From positions 37,280,674-37,344,673 of the forward strand of contig CM068546.1 in NCBI GenBank assembly GCA_035048495.1: a stretch of 64,000 bases of DNA. The letters are read 5' to 3'. The notes under the pieces are model-generated. The model was not told the origin of the DNA, searched no databases, and worked only from the letters and a program-made list of their open reading frames with translations. Below are positions 33,738 to 46,449 of this stretch, one piece after another. The stretch is from Euptelea pleiosperma (lineage: Eukaryota; Streptophyta; Magnoliopsida; Ranunculales; Eupteleaceae). Every line of letters starts with the position of its first letter. Within the stretch, counting starts at the first letter, position 1. A program made the position numbers and the translations under genes.

Positions 33738-36700
33738 TCAGCTTCCCAATCCATATGCTCGAGATGAAACTTCTGATCCAACAGGAGATGAGGCCCAAGG
33801 GGAATCAAAATAAGGCAGCTTTGGTGGCATTTGCAACCCTTCAATGCTGCCTTCTAGCATCTCTACTACCCTACTCATCGATGGCCTTTTCGTGGGATCC
33901 AACTGTGTACACCACAAACCTACCATGATCATTTTCCTTGCCATCTCTTCGTCAGCAATCTTTTCAAATTGCTCCATTGCGATATCTCCTTGTTGTTCAA
34001 GACGGTTATAAATCCAATGTGGAAAATATATTTCACTAGTATGTTCCACTCCGACATCGAAGTTCTTCCTTCCTCCAACCATTTCTAGCACCATCATTCC
34101 ATAGCTAAAAACATCAGATTTGTAAGAAACACATCCAAAATTTCTATAGTATAGCTCTGGTGCGATATAACCTGCTGTCCCTCTGGCACAAGCAATTGAT
34201 ACATGACTCTCTCGCATCGGGCAAAGTTTAGCTAGCCCAAAGTCAGAGATCTTTGGACAAAAATCTTGGTCCAGGAGAATGTTGTGAGGTTTTATGTCGA
34301 AATGTAGAATGCGCATTGTACAACCAAGGTGCAAGTAGTCGAGCCCTCGAGCAATCCCAAGTGCAATTTTGTAAAGTTTTTCCCATCCAAGAGGATGCGT
34401 TGTACATGGTTTTTCTGCGTAAATGTACTTTTCAAGAGATCCGTTCGACATGAACTCATAGATGAGAGCTCGCTTCGACCCTTCAGAGCAAAATCCCAAA
34501 AGAGTAACAATATTAAGATGGTTTGTCCTACCGATAGTAGCGACTTCATTCATGAATTGGTCTCCATTGCTCTTAGACATGCTCAAGACCTTAACAGCGA
34601 CGAGACGACCATCTACAAGCTTCCCCCTGAAAACTGAACCACAACCTCCCTCACCCAATTTATCCTTAAAAGAGTTGGTCATTTTCTGGATATCTGAATA
34701 CTTGTATCTTTGTGGAGCGAAGGATCCGTAACTTTCGAGAAACACCTCGACGTTTTCGGCGTTTCTTATTCTCTTCCTCCAGAATAAGATTGAATGGAGG
34801 GATGCGAAGAGTTTTGTTTTATAGATACAGTAAAAGAGAGAAGCCATCAAAATCATACCGCCGATAACAAATGCAACTGCACGCACAGATAGAAGGATCG
34901 AGATCATCAAAATCATGAGGTTGCAAGGATTATGTGAGGCTTATAATGGGAGTTTCTCTATGAATGGTAGAGAGGATTACCTGGGTAGGCGATTAGAGGT
35001 ATCAAGTTACGTGAACGGCTACTTTCACGCGGCTCTGCATGGGGTTTATTAGTCAAAATTTGAGAAGCAATAGATGATATGCACAACCAACACACACACA
35101 CACGTTCACACAAATTAACTGGGTGTTTGAATGCGGGGTTAAGTCTGCTCGGTTTGACCTAAGTTCCTGTTTGGCTGTGAAGGGGTTAGAGAGTTGGGTC
35201 CCTCCAAAGAAAATGTCACGTTAATTTGATTTGCTTTGACATAGGAAAGTTCTTCTTATGCTTATCTTAAAAGATTTTTTTTATAAAACTAATGCATTGA
35301 CCAATTGGAAAGTTCCCGGTGAGAGCTTACATACCCAAGGGGTCCACCCCACCTCATCCTCTTCCCATGTGGCAAGTTTTAGTGCCATGGCCGGCCCTTT
35401 GCCATGTGGCAAAAGAATCGTGTCTCTTTTACCTCCTTTCTATTTAAAAAAGTGTCCATAAAGCGTGGGAGGTAAACAAGGGTACGTGGGAGTTGGGTAA
35501 GTTACTCAACACCTTGGAGTAGAGGATTTGAATTCTTTAAAAAAAATTCAAAAGTCATTGGCTACCATTCTTAGGGGAAATGCTAAACAGATAGGGTATG
35601 AGCATGACGTGGACATGGGCAATATCACAAGGCTAATCCAGAAGATCCCCTATCAGATGGACAGTTTGGATTGGCCATGCTATCCCTCCAATAACCCTGT
35701 CTGTACGCAAAAGAAGTCTGCACCCATTGTGCAGATGATTCTAAGAATTATTTTTTACAAAGTCAACAAAAAAATTTCAACGCGTATTGGAAGGGCCCCC
35801 CTCCCAACGAACCCATTTTTTTTTTTAGTTTTTTTTTTTTTTTTTTAAATATTTGAAAGCTCTAGGATGTGTCGTTAGAACTTAGAACCAAGCTTGGTCC
35901 GACCCCAGCATAATCTATTGATCAAGATCACATGATTAGCATCGTCAAATCAATGTGATTTTCCCGCAAAACTGAATCGAATGGTGGTTGATCATAGACT
36001 TGACGATCCTGATTCCGTTCAATGGGCACACATATCACAAGGCATATTATAGAGAAAAAAATGCGATTAAGAAAGAAGAAACATACTGTTGGAACAATGG
36101 CTGCGGGTATAATGTCCATCAGAGCAATAGCAAACGAAATCCCTAGCCGTCCGATCGTACCCACAATGCCCACCGGATTCCTCGCAGACCCCACACTCTG
36201 TTCTGGAACTCCAATTCAACCGAAACCCATCTTTCAGAACTCCATCAAAACCGTTAAAGGTCATACGATTAACCGCCGTGCCAAGCACTCGAACCTCCAT
36301 GATCGATTCACAATTCCCGTACCAATTGAACATCGGAATCTCATCCTCAAGAAACAAAAAGGACCGTTTTGTGCCATTGTTGCCCAGTAAACAGGAGAGA
36401 GGCTGCGGTGAAGAAGGGTACAAAGAGCAATTATAATAAAAGATGAGCCTTCTATCGTCCGAACTGTAGTCTAAGAGAGGTGCAGTGTCTAGTGTAATAT
36501 TATGAATTGCTCTTGGGCAGCTTTTCTCCGATATCTCAACGTTAACAAGGGTGAGGGTATTTCGGGAATAATCAATGTTCTTCACGTAGTAATCGTCATT
36601 TGAGACCGTTAAGACTGGTTTTCCGTTGCTACAGGTGACACCAAAACCCGGGTATCCGCAGTACTCGTCTCGTCGGTGCTGTTGCCAGAAGGGATAGCTC

Positions 36701-36840
36701 AAGTTGACGCCGTTACCGCAGTCGAAAGAAGGGCAAGAAGATTTAGAAGAATTTACAGGATTGCCATTGAAGATGGTGTAGAGGAGGGGGAGAAGCAGGA
36801 ATTTTAGAGTAGAGTGGAGATGGTGAGGCTGGAAGCCCAT
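33738..36840 (-). CDS. G6: LRK10-like receptor kinase, intact
   Basis: Two exons are inferred, 36840-36087 and 34876-33738, joined in phase 1 (donor AACA/GTATGT, acceptor TGTGCGTGCAG). The 1893 nt give 630 residues. The signal peptide starts MGFQPHHLHSTLKFLLLPLL. The GUB_WAK-type region has YPFW, CGYPGFG and VKNIDYS; the WAK_assoc end is FRLNWSSRTECGVCEESGG. The helix spans about 252-268. Kinase: GEGGCGSVFRG, Lys347, HFDIKPHN with Asp446, DFG 463-465, GYIAPE. No microexon matching those of G1 to G5 was found, so it seems lost here. With G7 it forms a distinct branch (CPRA.HN.TLDT, NC.LYP). The tail after the kinase is longer (SPVGSEVSSRAYGLGS) than in its neighbours. Confidence 0.88.
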
Positions 36841-39800
36841 GAGGAAGAATTATTGAATGTTACGGAGGGAGTTTGGTGGTAACGGCGGAGAAGAAGAGGG
36901 GTTGGTCGTCTCTTTTGTACTACTATTTGGTTCTTTTAGAGTTTAGATTACGTATTTGTCGGTGATGATCTGGTGTTTGTGTGACACACTGGACTACATG
37001 TGGGTCCCAAGAAGCACCCAGGAGATTTACGAAGCTGGAAATTGACCTCATTGGATTATAATCAAACCAATCTAATAGATATCGATCAACAGCATAATTC
37101 GGTGATTCGCGTCATCTTGTGAACATGAACCTTGAGTAAAACTCCTGTCGCAGCCAATTAGTTCACGGCACATACCCCCAGTGCTTTTGCCACGCACACC
37201 TTTGCGTTTTTTTTTTTGCTTTTGTAATAGAAAATTAAAAAAAAATATTAAAAACTAAGGGTGGAATGGATCAGATTCACGAGAGATCCGATCCAAAAAA
37301 ATTGGGTCTTGAACTTTATTTTTCGTTATCGGATCAGTACCAATTCTGGTCGATCCGATACTGACATGATATCTATAATATATATAAAAGATGTGTTATA
37401 TAGATATATTAGCAAATGGCCCGTGCCCATGGCATTCTCTGACAAGTGTGCTAAAATTGGGTGTAAGTGGCTGAGATCCACCGTCCATTTGGAGGATAAG
37501 ATCTCAGCCACTCTTTATTGATACCGAATAAAATAAGATAAGAGATAAGACAACTTCTCTATATTATTTAATACTAGTGGGTGGCCTGTGCCATTGGCAC
37601 TCTCCGTCAAAACATTTTCTAAAATCGGGTGTGAGAAGCTGAGATCCACTATCATTTGAGGGATAAGATCTTGGCCCTTCTTTGTTGAAACAGATAAGAG
37701 GGGGTATAAGTGGGGAGACAACTTTCCTGTTTTGTTATATAGATATGCCTATAGATATGCCTGAAGATTGGATCAGATCGGTTCAAGAGAACTGCATTTT
37801 ATTGATTTGATGAGGTACGGATTGATTGGATTTCTTATCGGATCGGTACCAATCAGTACCAATCGTACTCGAACACCATCCATTACCAGCCCTAGTAATT
37901 AAAAACACTCATATGGGTACGTGGCAAAAAGCACTAGGTATATGTGCCGAGAACTAATTGAATGTGAGGGTCGAAGTAAATTACAAGGGAAATTTCCAGT
38001 TCCATTTAAGTTGAAATCAAGCAACCATGACCTGAGCTGTTTATCACAAGTCGTTGCAACTTATTACTTTGACCACCAGATTTAACACACATGAGGAGTA
38101 CCCACTCCTCACCATTCAGTCCAACCATAAGGTCGATGGTCCCTAGTCCCTACAATCTGCACCGGACAAAAGTGCTACATGTACGGTATCAGTTGTGGGG
38201 AGTATCTTACACAGTGCTCCCGAAGGAGAATGTTTTCTTTCTCGTATTAAATACTATGACCTGAAAAAACATTTTCATTCCTCCTGCAAACCGGGATAGA
38301 ATCATAGAACCATTACAATTATAAAAAGGGTCGGGCTCAAGGGACCCCCATTTCTGACCCCCTTTTTTGACCCCTATCTTGGCGTACTCACATAGAAGAT
38401 GAATCAATGGCTGATTTTTGGTGGGGCTGATCTGTGAAACGACGGAGTCCTCTATGAACATAAGAACCGGCCTTCAATAGACTAGGTCAACGTTGGGACC
38501 AGTTTGGATACCGCAATAATGGTTTTCTGTGAAAACATGTTTCTATTCTATAAAGAAAGAATGAAAACAACAAAAGAATATCTCAGAAAGATAGTTTCTG
38601 TGCTTCATCGAAGCAGCTTCTTAACATTAACTATAAAACGTTATCTTTGAATATGGAAATTTGAGCAGTATTTGAGGTACAAAGATCCAAAGCCTACAAA
38701 TCACTTATCAGACTGCTTTTTGGTTAGTAGGTCCACCTAGGGATTGGCCAAACATCCATATGATCAGAATCCTCTAAGAGTGTTCCACGTTGCTCATATT
38801 GTGTCCTGTAACAGGAGCCCGACCCTTTTTTTTTTTTTTTTTTGTGGAGGCTGAAGACGTAAGTTATGAGAATACGTCAATTAAATGTGTGGATACCATA
38901 TTGTCAAAAGAGATCCTAAGGTCTGATTATGTATTTTGATGGGCACGTCTCTGTGAGGCTATGAATAGGACACATTATCCCTACTTTGTAATTGGTTACA
39001 CCGTATTACTGGCCCCGCAAAGCACTAGATTACCTATCTTTTTCTTGGAGAGACGTGCACTTCAAAATGTCTTATCAGACCTTGACATCTGCTGTGTTGA
39101 CAAATATGGTTCACACAAAACGAATGATAGGCAATATTCTGACTGTTAGAGACATGAAATTACCATGCATAAGCTTCACACATGCAAGGCTCTTTTTTTT
39201 AACACATGTAGGGTTTATATATAAGTTATAAGCAGCCATTTGATCCATGTCGAAGACCCCGGCCCATCAAGATCCAAAACACAATCGAATGATCATGACT
39301 GTCTAGTTTGTAGACTTGTCGTGATGTTTTATAAACACTATGAGTAATAAAGAATTATTCATAATGATTATTGTAACTAAACTCACTATTCATATGCCCC
39401 ACAATAAGGCTACTTATAAAACCACCGATGTGAGAAAAACTTTTGATTGAGTTAAATATCTCATTTTTACATTTTTTTTTATGACTGTTATACCATTTTC
39501 TACTATTATGAGACTTTCCTTCTTCCACGACTTTTCTTCTCCCTTAGACCTTTCCAATGTTTTCGTACCCTGACTGGTCATCGAACCGGTTAAGGGACCA
39601 GTTCACTGGGTCATTGGTTCAACGGCTAGGTTGATTGGGTCAACCTGTCACATGTCAAATCTTTGGGGTCCATTGACTTATGAATGTTTTGCCCGCCCCT
39701 TAGTAGACCACCTCGGGTCAGTTGTTCAACCTATGTCTAGGTCAATTGGGTCACCGGTTCAACTGGTCGGGTCGCGTGGGTTACAAGAATATGAATAACT

Positions 39801-40493
39801 TTTTTACAAATTACTGGGTTAAGTACTTTTTTGATTCATGCAACCATCTTCCATTCATATTCTGATTTAAACGTTTTCGTTGAACGTACCATTTATCCAC
39901 ATTTTCAGTCCAACTCTAATCGTCCATGTAAATGCAACGTACGTGTGAAAATAGTAGTCTAAAAAGGAGGGGATTTTTCACTTCATCTCTTTTACTTAAT
40001 TGGTTGAATCAGCAAAACGTACACCCAATATTTTCAGTTTATTTGTAACACCTCCTTTGAGTTCAGTCAACAATATTGTCCAATGGGGAAGATCCCTGAA
40101 TGGCCCTTTTCATCAGAGTGTTGGACTTAAATAAAATGATCAAAATATATGCCCAAGAATTAATCTAGCCACTTATGGAATATCTATGAGCAAAGTTAGA
40201 ACATAAATCATTAAAATCCGCCTAAATTGACCCAAATTAAAATTTTCACGGGCATTTTTGTCGTACAAATGTCTAAATCTAGGGTGTTCACAGACATATT
40301 CTATGGTCAATGATGCTGACCATAGTCAAAGGGAGAGATGCAAAAAAATTGAAAATGTTAAGTGTGTCGCTAATTCAACTAATTACGAAGGGTGCGAATC
40401 AATTAGCAAAACATTGTCTTCTCCATTACATATGAAAATAGAGGAATGCTAGCAAGCAAACCCTTAAATGGAGTTGTACATGAGTGCAGCATT
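36841..40493. repeat. Intergenic, nested repeats
   Basis: About 37134-37983 is a larger inverted-repeat element (see separate entry). 37400-37745 holds two tandem copies of a roughly 170-bp unit with GGCCCGTGCCCATGGC and GGCTGAGATCCAC words. 38335-38440 and 38690-38815 are MITE halves. 39570-39785 has repeats of the type GGTTCAACGG..GGGTCAACC. 38840-39560 and 39790-40490 show no gene. Confidence 0.45.
37134..37983. mobile_element. Element with GAGTAAAACT-type ends and nested repeats
   Basis: The left end GAGTAAAACTCCTGTCGCAG, then CCAATTAGTTCACGGCACAT, is matched inverted at the right by ATGTGCCGAGAACTAATTG followed by GAAGTAAATTAC. The compact hairpin at 60457-60634 has the same arms (GAGTTCTCGGCACGTAC). 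The interior contains the tandem 170-bp units and other AT-rich DNA. The ends suggest a Mutator-type element, but no clean target duplication was found. Confidence 0.45.
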
Positions 40494-41429
40494 CAGGAAA
40501 TGCCAAGGTAATTTGGTACTCTTTTTCATACTAAATGATGGGTTTTTTTTCCTCCATGGAAGTAACATTTCGAGGGATCAATTGGGCATGAACTTGTAAG
40601 AGCTTTCTTCCATTGATCCCTCCGCACAGAAGCCTTAAAGACTAAGGATATGAAGATGGTAAGACTAAAGATATGAACATGACATGAAGGCCTCCGCGTT
40701 TTAGTCGTTCCTTCTTTTCTTCTTTCAAAAGAAGATTGGATTTTGTGAAGAAGATGGTTTTCTTCGCTGGATGAAGTATAAGATTGTTGTTGTTATAATC
40801 AAAATGCCGAAAACCAATGTCCCTGTAAGCAAATAAAGGAAGCCATTAAAATAAGGACGTAGAAGAAATGGTGGGCTAACGTGGTATGAAAGATTTTGTG
40901 ATCAGTGTTCTGAGAGGCTCACCAATGGAAACGAAATTAGATCGGAACTGAGCTGAAATTAAACCTGCAGGTTCACACTCACCAATATCTCTATTAGTCA
41001 AAAAAAAAAAAAAAAACTGAGTAAAGAAGCACATTAAAGGTAGCTACTAGCAAAACTTAGATATGCAGTTTAAATACGTAAAAATTATGTCGCAATTCAA
41101 TAAATAAAGGTTGGTTGCAGTAATCAATATCCTGGTTTTAAAACAGCGGTTATAACGAAATGACCGCCAAATTCAGAATTTCAGAGATGGAAGAACGGGT
41201 TCAATGTTACAACTTCTTTTCAAAAGCCAACTCTAATCCCATTTTATGAACAAAATATGAAAACGCAGGGCCCAAAACATGGACCCCACTTGGTCTTCAA
41301 ATTTAAAATAACTCCATTTCAGAAAAATAAAAAACGAATTAAGTTAAAGATTAGCAACAGCCAATGCTGCTTTGAAACAATGCTTTAAAACTTGGGTGGT
41401 CGCATTTTGTATTGTTTTTTAAGGTGTTA

Positions 41430-41746
41430 GGCTGCATTTGAGTAAGCTTAAAGTTGTTTATAGCTTATACAAAGCTTTTTTTGGGTTCTAAGTTATATTT
41501 TCGGGTTAAGCAGAAGTCTTTGAAATTCGGCTTATAGCTTTGTTGGGAAGCAATTTCTAAAACTTAAGCAAAACTCTTTAAATACCTAAAATACCCATCT
41601 ATTCCTTCAATACAGATTCTAAATGACCATTAAACTTTAAATAAAACTTTTTAATGATCAATTCATCCTTTAATTCTTACCCAAACCCCATGCTTAACTT
41701 ATAACTATAGGCTATAAGTTTGGGTTAAGCTTACCCAAATGCAGTC
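41430..41746. mobile_element. PIF/Harbinger-type MITE
   Basis: GGCTGCATTTGAGTAAGCTTA and inverted TAAGCTTACCCAAATGCAGTC, each flanked by TTA (41427-41429 and 41747-41749). It lies in the first intron of G7. It has no coding capacity. Confidence 0.78.
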
Positions 41747-41845
41747 TTATTGGATCACAAGAACCAATTATTGGACCAAAAAGTAGTTGCATATTGAATC
41801 CGTTTTTGTGGTTTGTTAAACAACCATGTACCTCCAAAGATCGAC

Positions 41846-42153
41846 TGTGTAGGAAATTTTGAACATGGGACCTCCCAAGCATCACATCCTATGGGGAACG
41901 TTGTTTCACCCTTTTTACCCAACAGATCAACCTTAATTTTGGACTAAATGATTGTTTAACATAGTATCAGAGCCTTAAAGCTGAGGAGGTCGCTAGTTCA
42001 AGTCTCCAACGAAGTGTATTCCTACTGAGGGGGAATGTTAGCGGATGATGTGTTCCCGCGAACATGTTGTGTTGGCCCGACGATCCATTGGTGTAAATAG
42101 TTGTTTCACCTTTCCTGAACTAGTCGATCTTCTAAGGTAATGGTTGTTTAACA
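41846..42153 (+). mobile_element. TRIM, same family as 22940-23251
   Basis: The right terminal repeat 42036-42153 (TGTTAGCGGATGATGTGTTC to TTGTTTAACA) matches the family. Before it are TAGTATCAGAGCC (primer-site-like, 41962) and a GAGGGGGAA purine tract. The left repeat ends at 41961 with the same 3' half, but its 5' half (about 41846-41900) does not match, so the left boundary is approximate. It is in the first intron of G7. Confidence 0.7.
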
Positions 42154-43258
42154 CGGTCCAATAATAGCTTTAAAATAAAAACTAGATGCAACCACTCAAT
42201 ATTTAAATCTTTGCTTCAAAATAAGTTTGTTATTAGTAATCTTTAAGAAATTCTTTGTTTGTTTTTTTTTTTTTCAACTTTTAATTAATTTAGCATCAAA
42301 TGGAGTTTGATTATGATTTCATTATCGTTTCTTGTTTCTCTTTTTTATTTAGTTGGTAAACGAACCCAAGACTTCTTATTTTTATATCTACAAAGCGACA
42401 ATCCCTCTAAAGTGGATGAACGACAATGTAATCTAAAATATCCACTAATAAGTTAATCTATACTTCTTAAATTGTTTTGGTCGAGAAATCTAATTAAATA
42501 ATTATGTTATTTTAAAAAGAATTACTACGTTAAAGCGTACCGTTGTTGCGACAGTGAAGAATATGCCGGCCATCAGGGCAAAAGCAATGGAATTTTGAAC
42601 GGTAACCATTACTATAACCACAAAACCCACCAGTCGCCTCACAGGACCGACAAGTGCTATCCGATCGCCATTTCAATTTGAATCCTTCCTTCAAGTCTAC
42701 ACCATAACGATCAACGGTTGTATCGAACACCGGAACCGTAACGATCGATTCGCAAAACTTGTACCAATCAAACTCTGGGATCCTTTCGACCATAAACATG
42801 TAGGAACGTTTAGATCCGTAGCGAAGGCAGTCAATGGATGGAGGGGAAGGAGGATACAAAGTGCAATTATAGAAGAAGCGAAGGATCTTATCCTCCTGAC
42901 TATATTGTAAGAGAGAAGTGTCAAGTGTAACATTGTGACGTGCCCTTGGACAACTTTGTTCCTTCACTTCAGCATAGGCGAGGATGAGGGTGTTTTCAGA
43001 ATAATTGATATTTTTCACGTAGTAGACATCCTCGGAGAGATGGAGGATCGGGTTTGGGTCGACACAGGAGAGGCCGAAACCCGGATATCCACAGTACTCA
43101 AGCTGGTTTTCATGGTGCCAGAAAGGGTAGCTAATGGTGACACCGTTACCGCAGTGGAAAGAAGGGCAAGTAGTGTTGGAATTGCAATTGAGGGATGTGG
43201 AGAGGAGGCTGAGGAAGAGGAGGAGAAGCGAGTGGAGTTGGTGAGGTACAGAAGCCAT

Positions 43259-46200
43259 GAGGTTGGAGCCTTGGATTGTATGTTACGGGTTTTGAGGAGA
43301 TATTTGTGGTATACAAGGAGATGTGATTGGATGATCATAACCGTCCGATCTACTATATATATTTTACTTATAATGTTTGGAAAAAAAATATTTATGAAAT
43401 AACATCCAAAATAAAGTCAACGAATCAAATGTTAGTTAGGTCATCTGATTAGGACATTTTTCGGCTAAACAATCTCATGGTTGATGCTCAATGAATTTCT
43501 GGACCACCCACCACACATGTTTGCCGCGTGCACGGTTTAGGAAGTGGAGGACAGTTTCCATTGGTCTACCCCTACTGACCCATTTCATGGAATGCATCTC
43601 CTTCCTTTCCAAGCAAGATGGCAAGATGCAAGAAGGTTCGTGTCTCAACACTTAGACAAGAGGGAGAAGACAACTCAATGTATGGCTTGGATTGTTCAAT
43701 ATTGCATGTTTGACCCTTCCCTAGGTGGACCTACATACCAAAATTCAACCTCATTAGTGATTTCTAACCGTTGATCTAAGTACCCCAAATAATGTTTGAA
43801 TCCAACAACTAAAAATGTTAATTTACATGAAAAAAGTCCAATTCAACGGTTAAAAATCACTAATCAGGCCAAATTTTGGTCGGTAGATCCACCTAGGGAT
43901 AGTTCAAACATCCATACCGTCAGTGGTCTCTAAGTGTGACCAAATTAAGCGGTAGACACACCATAACAACCCTTTGTGTTTTATAATCAAGAGCCACACC
44001 CACTAAAAATAATAGTTTTTTTAGATATTATTAATGAAATATGTTATGTCACTCACATGCATGTTTATAAAACAATTTAGCGTATGTTATATGATATAAG
44101 AATATACAACCCTGAGATACTTTAACTAGGGGGCCGTCACGTACGATGCACATGCACCTTACATATGGAACAATAGTACAGATTACTGACTGTATAGATG
44201 TTTGACCCATCCCTACGTGGATCGACTTACATTCAAAAATTCATCTTGATTATTAGTTATTTCTATCCACTGGATTATAGACTTTTTCATGATTTTTTTT
44301 TAACCATAGATTATGAATATTATTGGACCAATGACAGAGATACTTACAGTACACTTAATTAACTTTTTATTTTTAATTTTTTTCAATCAACTTTTGATAA
44401 TGGACCATGTTATGAGACATGTAGCACACACTTAGAGATAACTGACCATATGAATGTTGACCTATCTCTAGGTGGACCTACATACCAAAATATTTAGATT
44501 GTTAATTTATATTTGTTGGATTAGAGTCTTTTCCATTGTTTATTTGTAACACTGGATTTCAAACATTATGATCCAAAGGTTAGGAATCAGTAATTAGGCC
44601 AATTTTTGTTACATAAGTTCATCTAGGGTTATGCCAAACTTCCATAAGGTTAGTAGCCTGTAATAATGTGCCAGGTGGCTTACTATGTGGACCATCATTA
44701 CTATTGTTGAATGACACTATTATCTAATTTTTTCTATGACAAAGTTAACTGCAATGTTGGGGTTTAATAAAAGTTTTTACAGTTGCGCGAAATATGAAAA
44801 TGTTAAATTACTAAAGAGCCCCTATAAATTAAAAAAAATAATATTTGTCAATTTAAACAATTTGAGGGTTCTATTCGGAATAAATATTTTTTATTTTTTT
44901 TAATGAGAATAATAATGAGTGAACGGCAGCGATGACGTGTGCTTAGAAGTTGAAAGAGGAGGTTTGTATTTTTGTTTTTGCCGACTTTCACCCCTAATAA
45001 CTGAAAATTTTAAAGAATACAAAGGAAAAAAAAAAAAACGTAAGGGCATTTTCAAAAAAATATGAGTATTTTTGAGATTTCATCCGTCAACAACTCAAGC
45101 ATAATACCATAATGCCTAATATTTGATTGGATTGAATCTGGATTGAGAATCATAATCCAATAAACCGTTGGATTGGTTTTGGGTCAACTCCGATCCAATC
45201 TGAATTTTCATAGGAGGCAATGCATATCATTGTTTTAAACCCGGACAGGACAAGATCGAACACGCGACACCCAACAGAATGAATCACCAAAATTGTCTTC
45301 TACATCCTAATGATCCAATAAGTAGGCCCCACGTGAGCCCTAACTTGGCCGGATGATCAGTCGAAAAATCGAATCACTTCGAAGTGTTGCCGTTGTTTGT
45401 TCTTATGACAATAAGTGACCCTATTTCGTTTCAAAACAAAGCTAGTGGTCGAAACTCGAAAGTCCAAACTCGAAAAGCCTAACGACACAAAAAACATGAG
45501 GGCAGAATCTGATCCATAGGATCCGGCGCAATCAGATCCTGTCGGTCGCATGCGGACCAAGATCTGCAAATCACGGGCCTATCCAACATCCTCCACCTCC
45601 CGCCGCCGTTCATTTATTTCCTACTTCTTTCTCTGCTTAAGAAGGAAAAGTTACAGAAGTGCTTCATCTAAGCGACATAACATGCTGAGTAAAACTTCGA
45701 TGACAGGGCCCGGTCATCAAAGTTTTATCCTAAAATGCTCGACGGAATTGACAGCACTAAGCCTCTGGTTTCTATGAAATGACTGTTTTGCTTTCAACTC
45801 CAGCTACAACCACGAATAACTAGCAGGGCATAATAGTAAATAGCAAAGGAATTTCTGGTCTTTTTACGATATTTTACAATCTTGTCATGTCATCGTACAT
45901 CTGCCTGTCGGTATTTTCGAACAGTAGAGGAACCGATGCATGCAATGGTGTCAGTTACCGGCGAGGAAACCGGGAATAGCAGGTCGTACTTATTCGTGGA
46001 GTCCCGAGGCTAGGCTTTTTGTCCAGGCCCATGGCACGTGGGAACGACTTTGACCGAATTTTGCTCAAAATTCAAAAGGATTTGTGTACCGTCAAGGATA
46101 CTTCAGATATTTTCGCGACTACGTATGGACGTCTGTCTCATCTCTTATTCAATCTTACTACTTCTCGATTTAATCTGAACCATCTATTCGATGGGCCACC

Positions 46201-46449
46201 TGTGACGGGTCCCACGCCCATATCAAATCACATGGTTATAGTTGCTATAGTTCAGTAAAGCTGACAGTCACGAGAGAATTTTTTGGTGGGAGTGGGACCT
46301 ATCATATGGTGGGAATCTCCTCAGGTCAACAGTCAAGACTCATGCTTGTATGGAAAAATTTTGCCTCTTTGACGAGAAGGTCGTTACGACCAACACGTGG
46401 AGAGGTAGACTTGATTTGAGGGGAGAATATTCTAAAAGGTTCTATGAGC
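43259..46449. repeat. Intergenic, MITE copies, no gene
   Basis: Diverged G-box MITE copies are recognisable at about 43700-43935, 44170-44300 and 44400-44690. A short GAGTAAAACTTCGATGACAG / CATCAAAGTTTTA hairpin is at about 45687-45735. The rest is AT-rich with short chance reading frames. Nothing in it looks like a gene. Confidence 0.45.

Larger units (their letters stand above)
40494..43258 (-). pseudogene. G7: LRK10-like, ectodomain intact, kinase decayed
   Basis: Exon 1, 43258-42541, is open with a signal peptide (MASVPHQLHSLLLLFLSLL), GUB_WAK-type domain (YPFW, CGYPGFG, VKNINYS) and WAK_assoc end (FKLKWRSDSTCRSC). Donor AACG/GTACGC. Microexon 40952-40923 (AQFRSNFVSI) and the start of the last exon at 40822 (GTLVFGILIITTTILYF) preserve the splice pattern. 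After the helix only scraps remain: a piece like LLGFCSEGS, FMPN followed by a stop, and a piece like EKLYQI, ending near 40494. The Gly loop, catalytic loop and DFG are absent. A PIF-type element and a TRIM lie in the first intron. If the first intron is retained, translation stops two codons into it, giving a secreted 242-residue ectodomain. Confidence 0.85.

Noticed and set aside
34921..35040. Possible microexon in G6
   Set aside because: A CCAG/GTAATC donor exists near 34980, but every upstream acceptor tried puts a stop in frame, so direct splicing in phase 1 is preferred.
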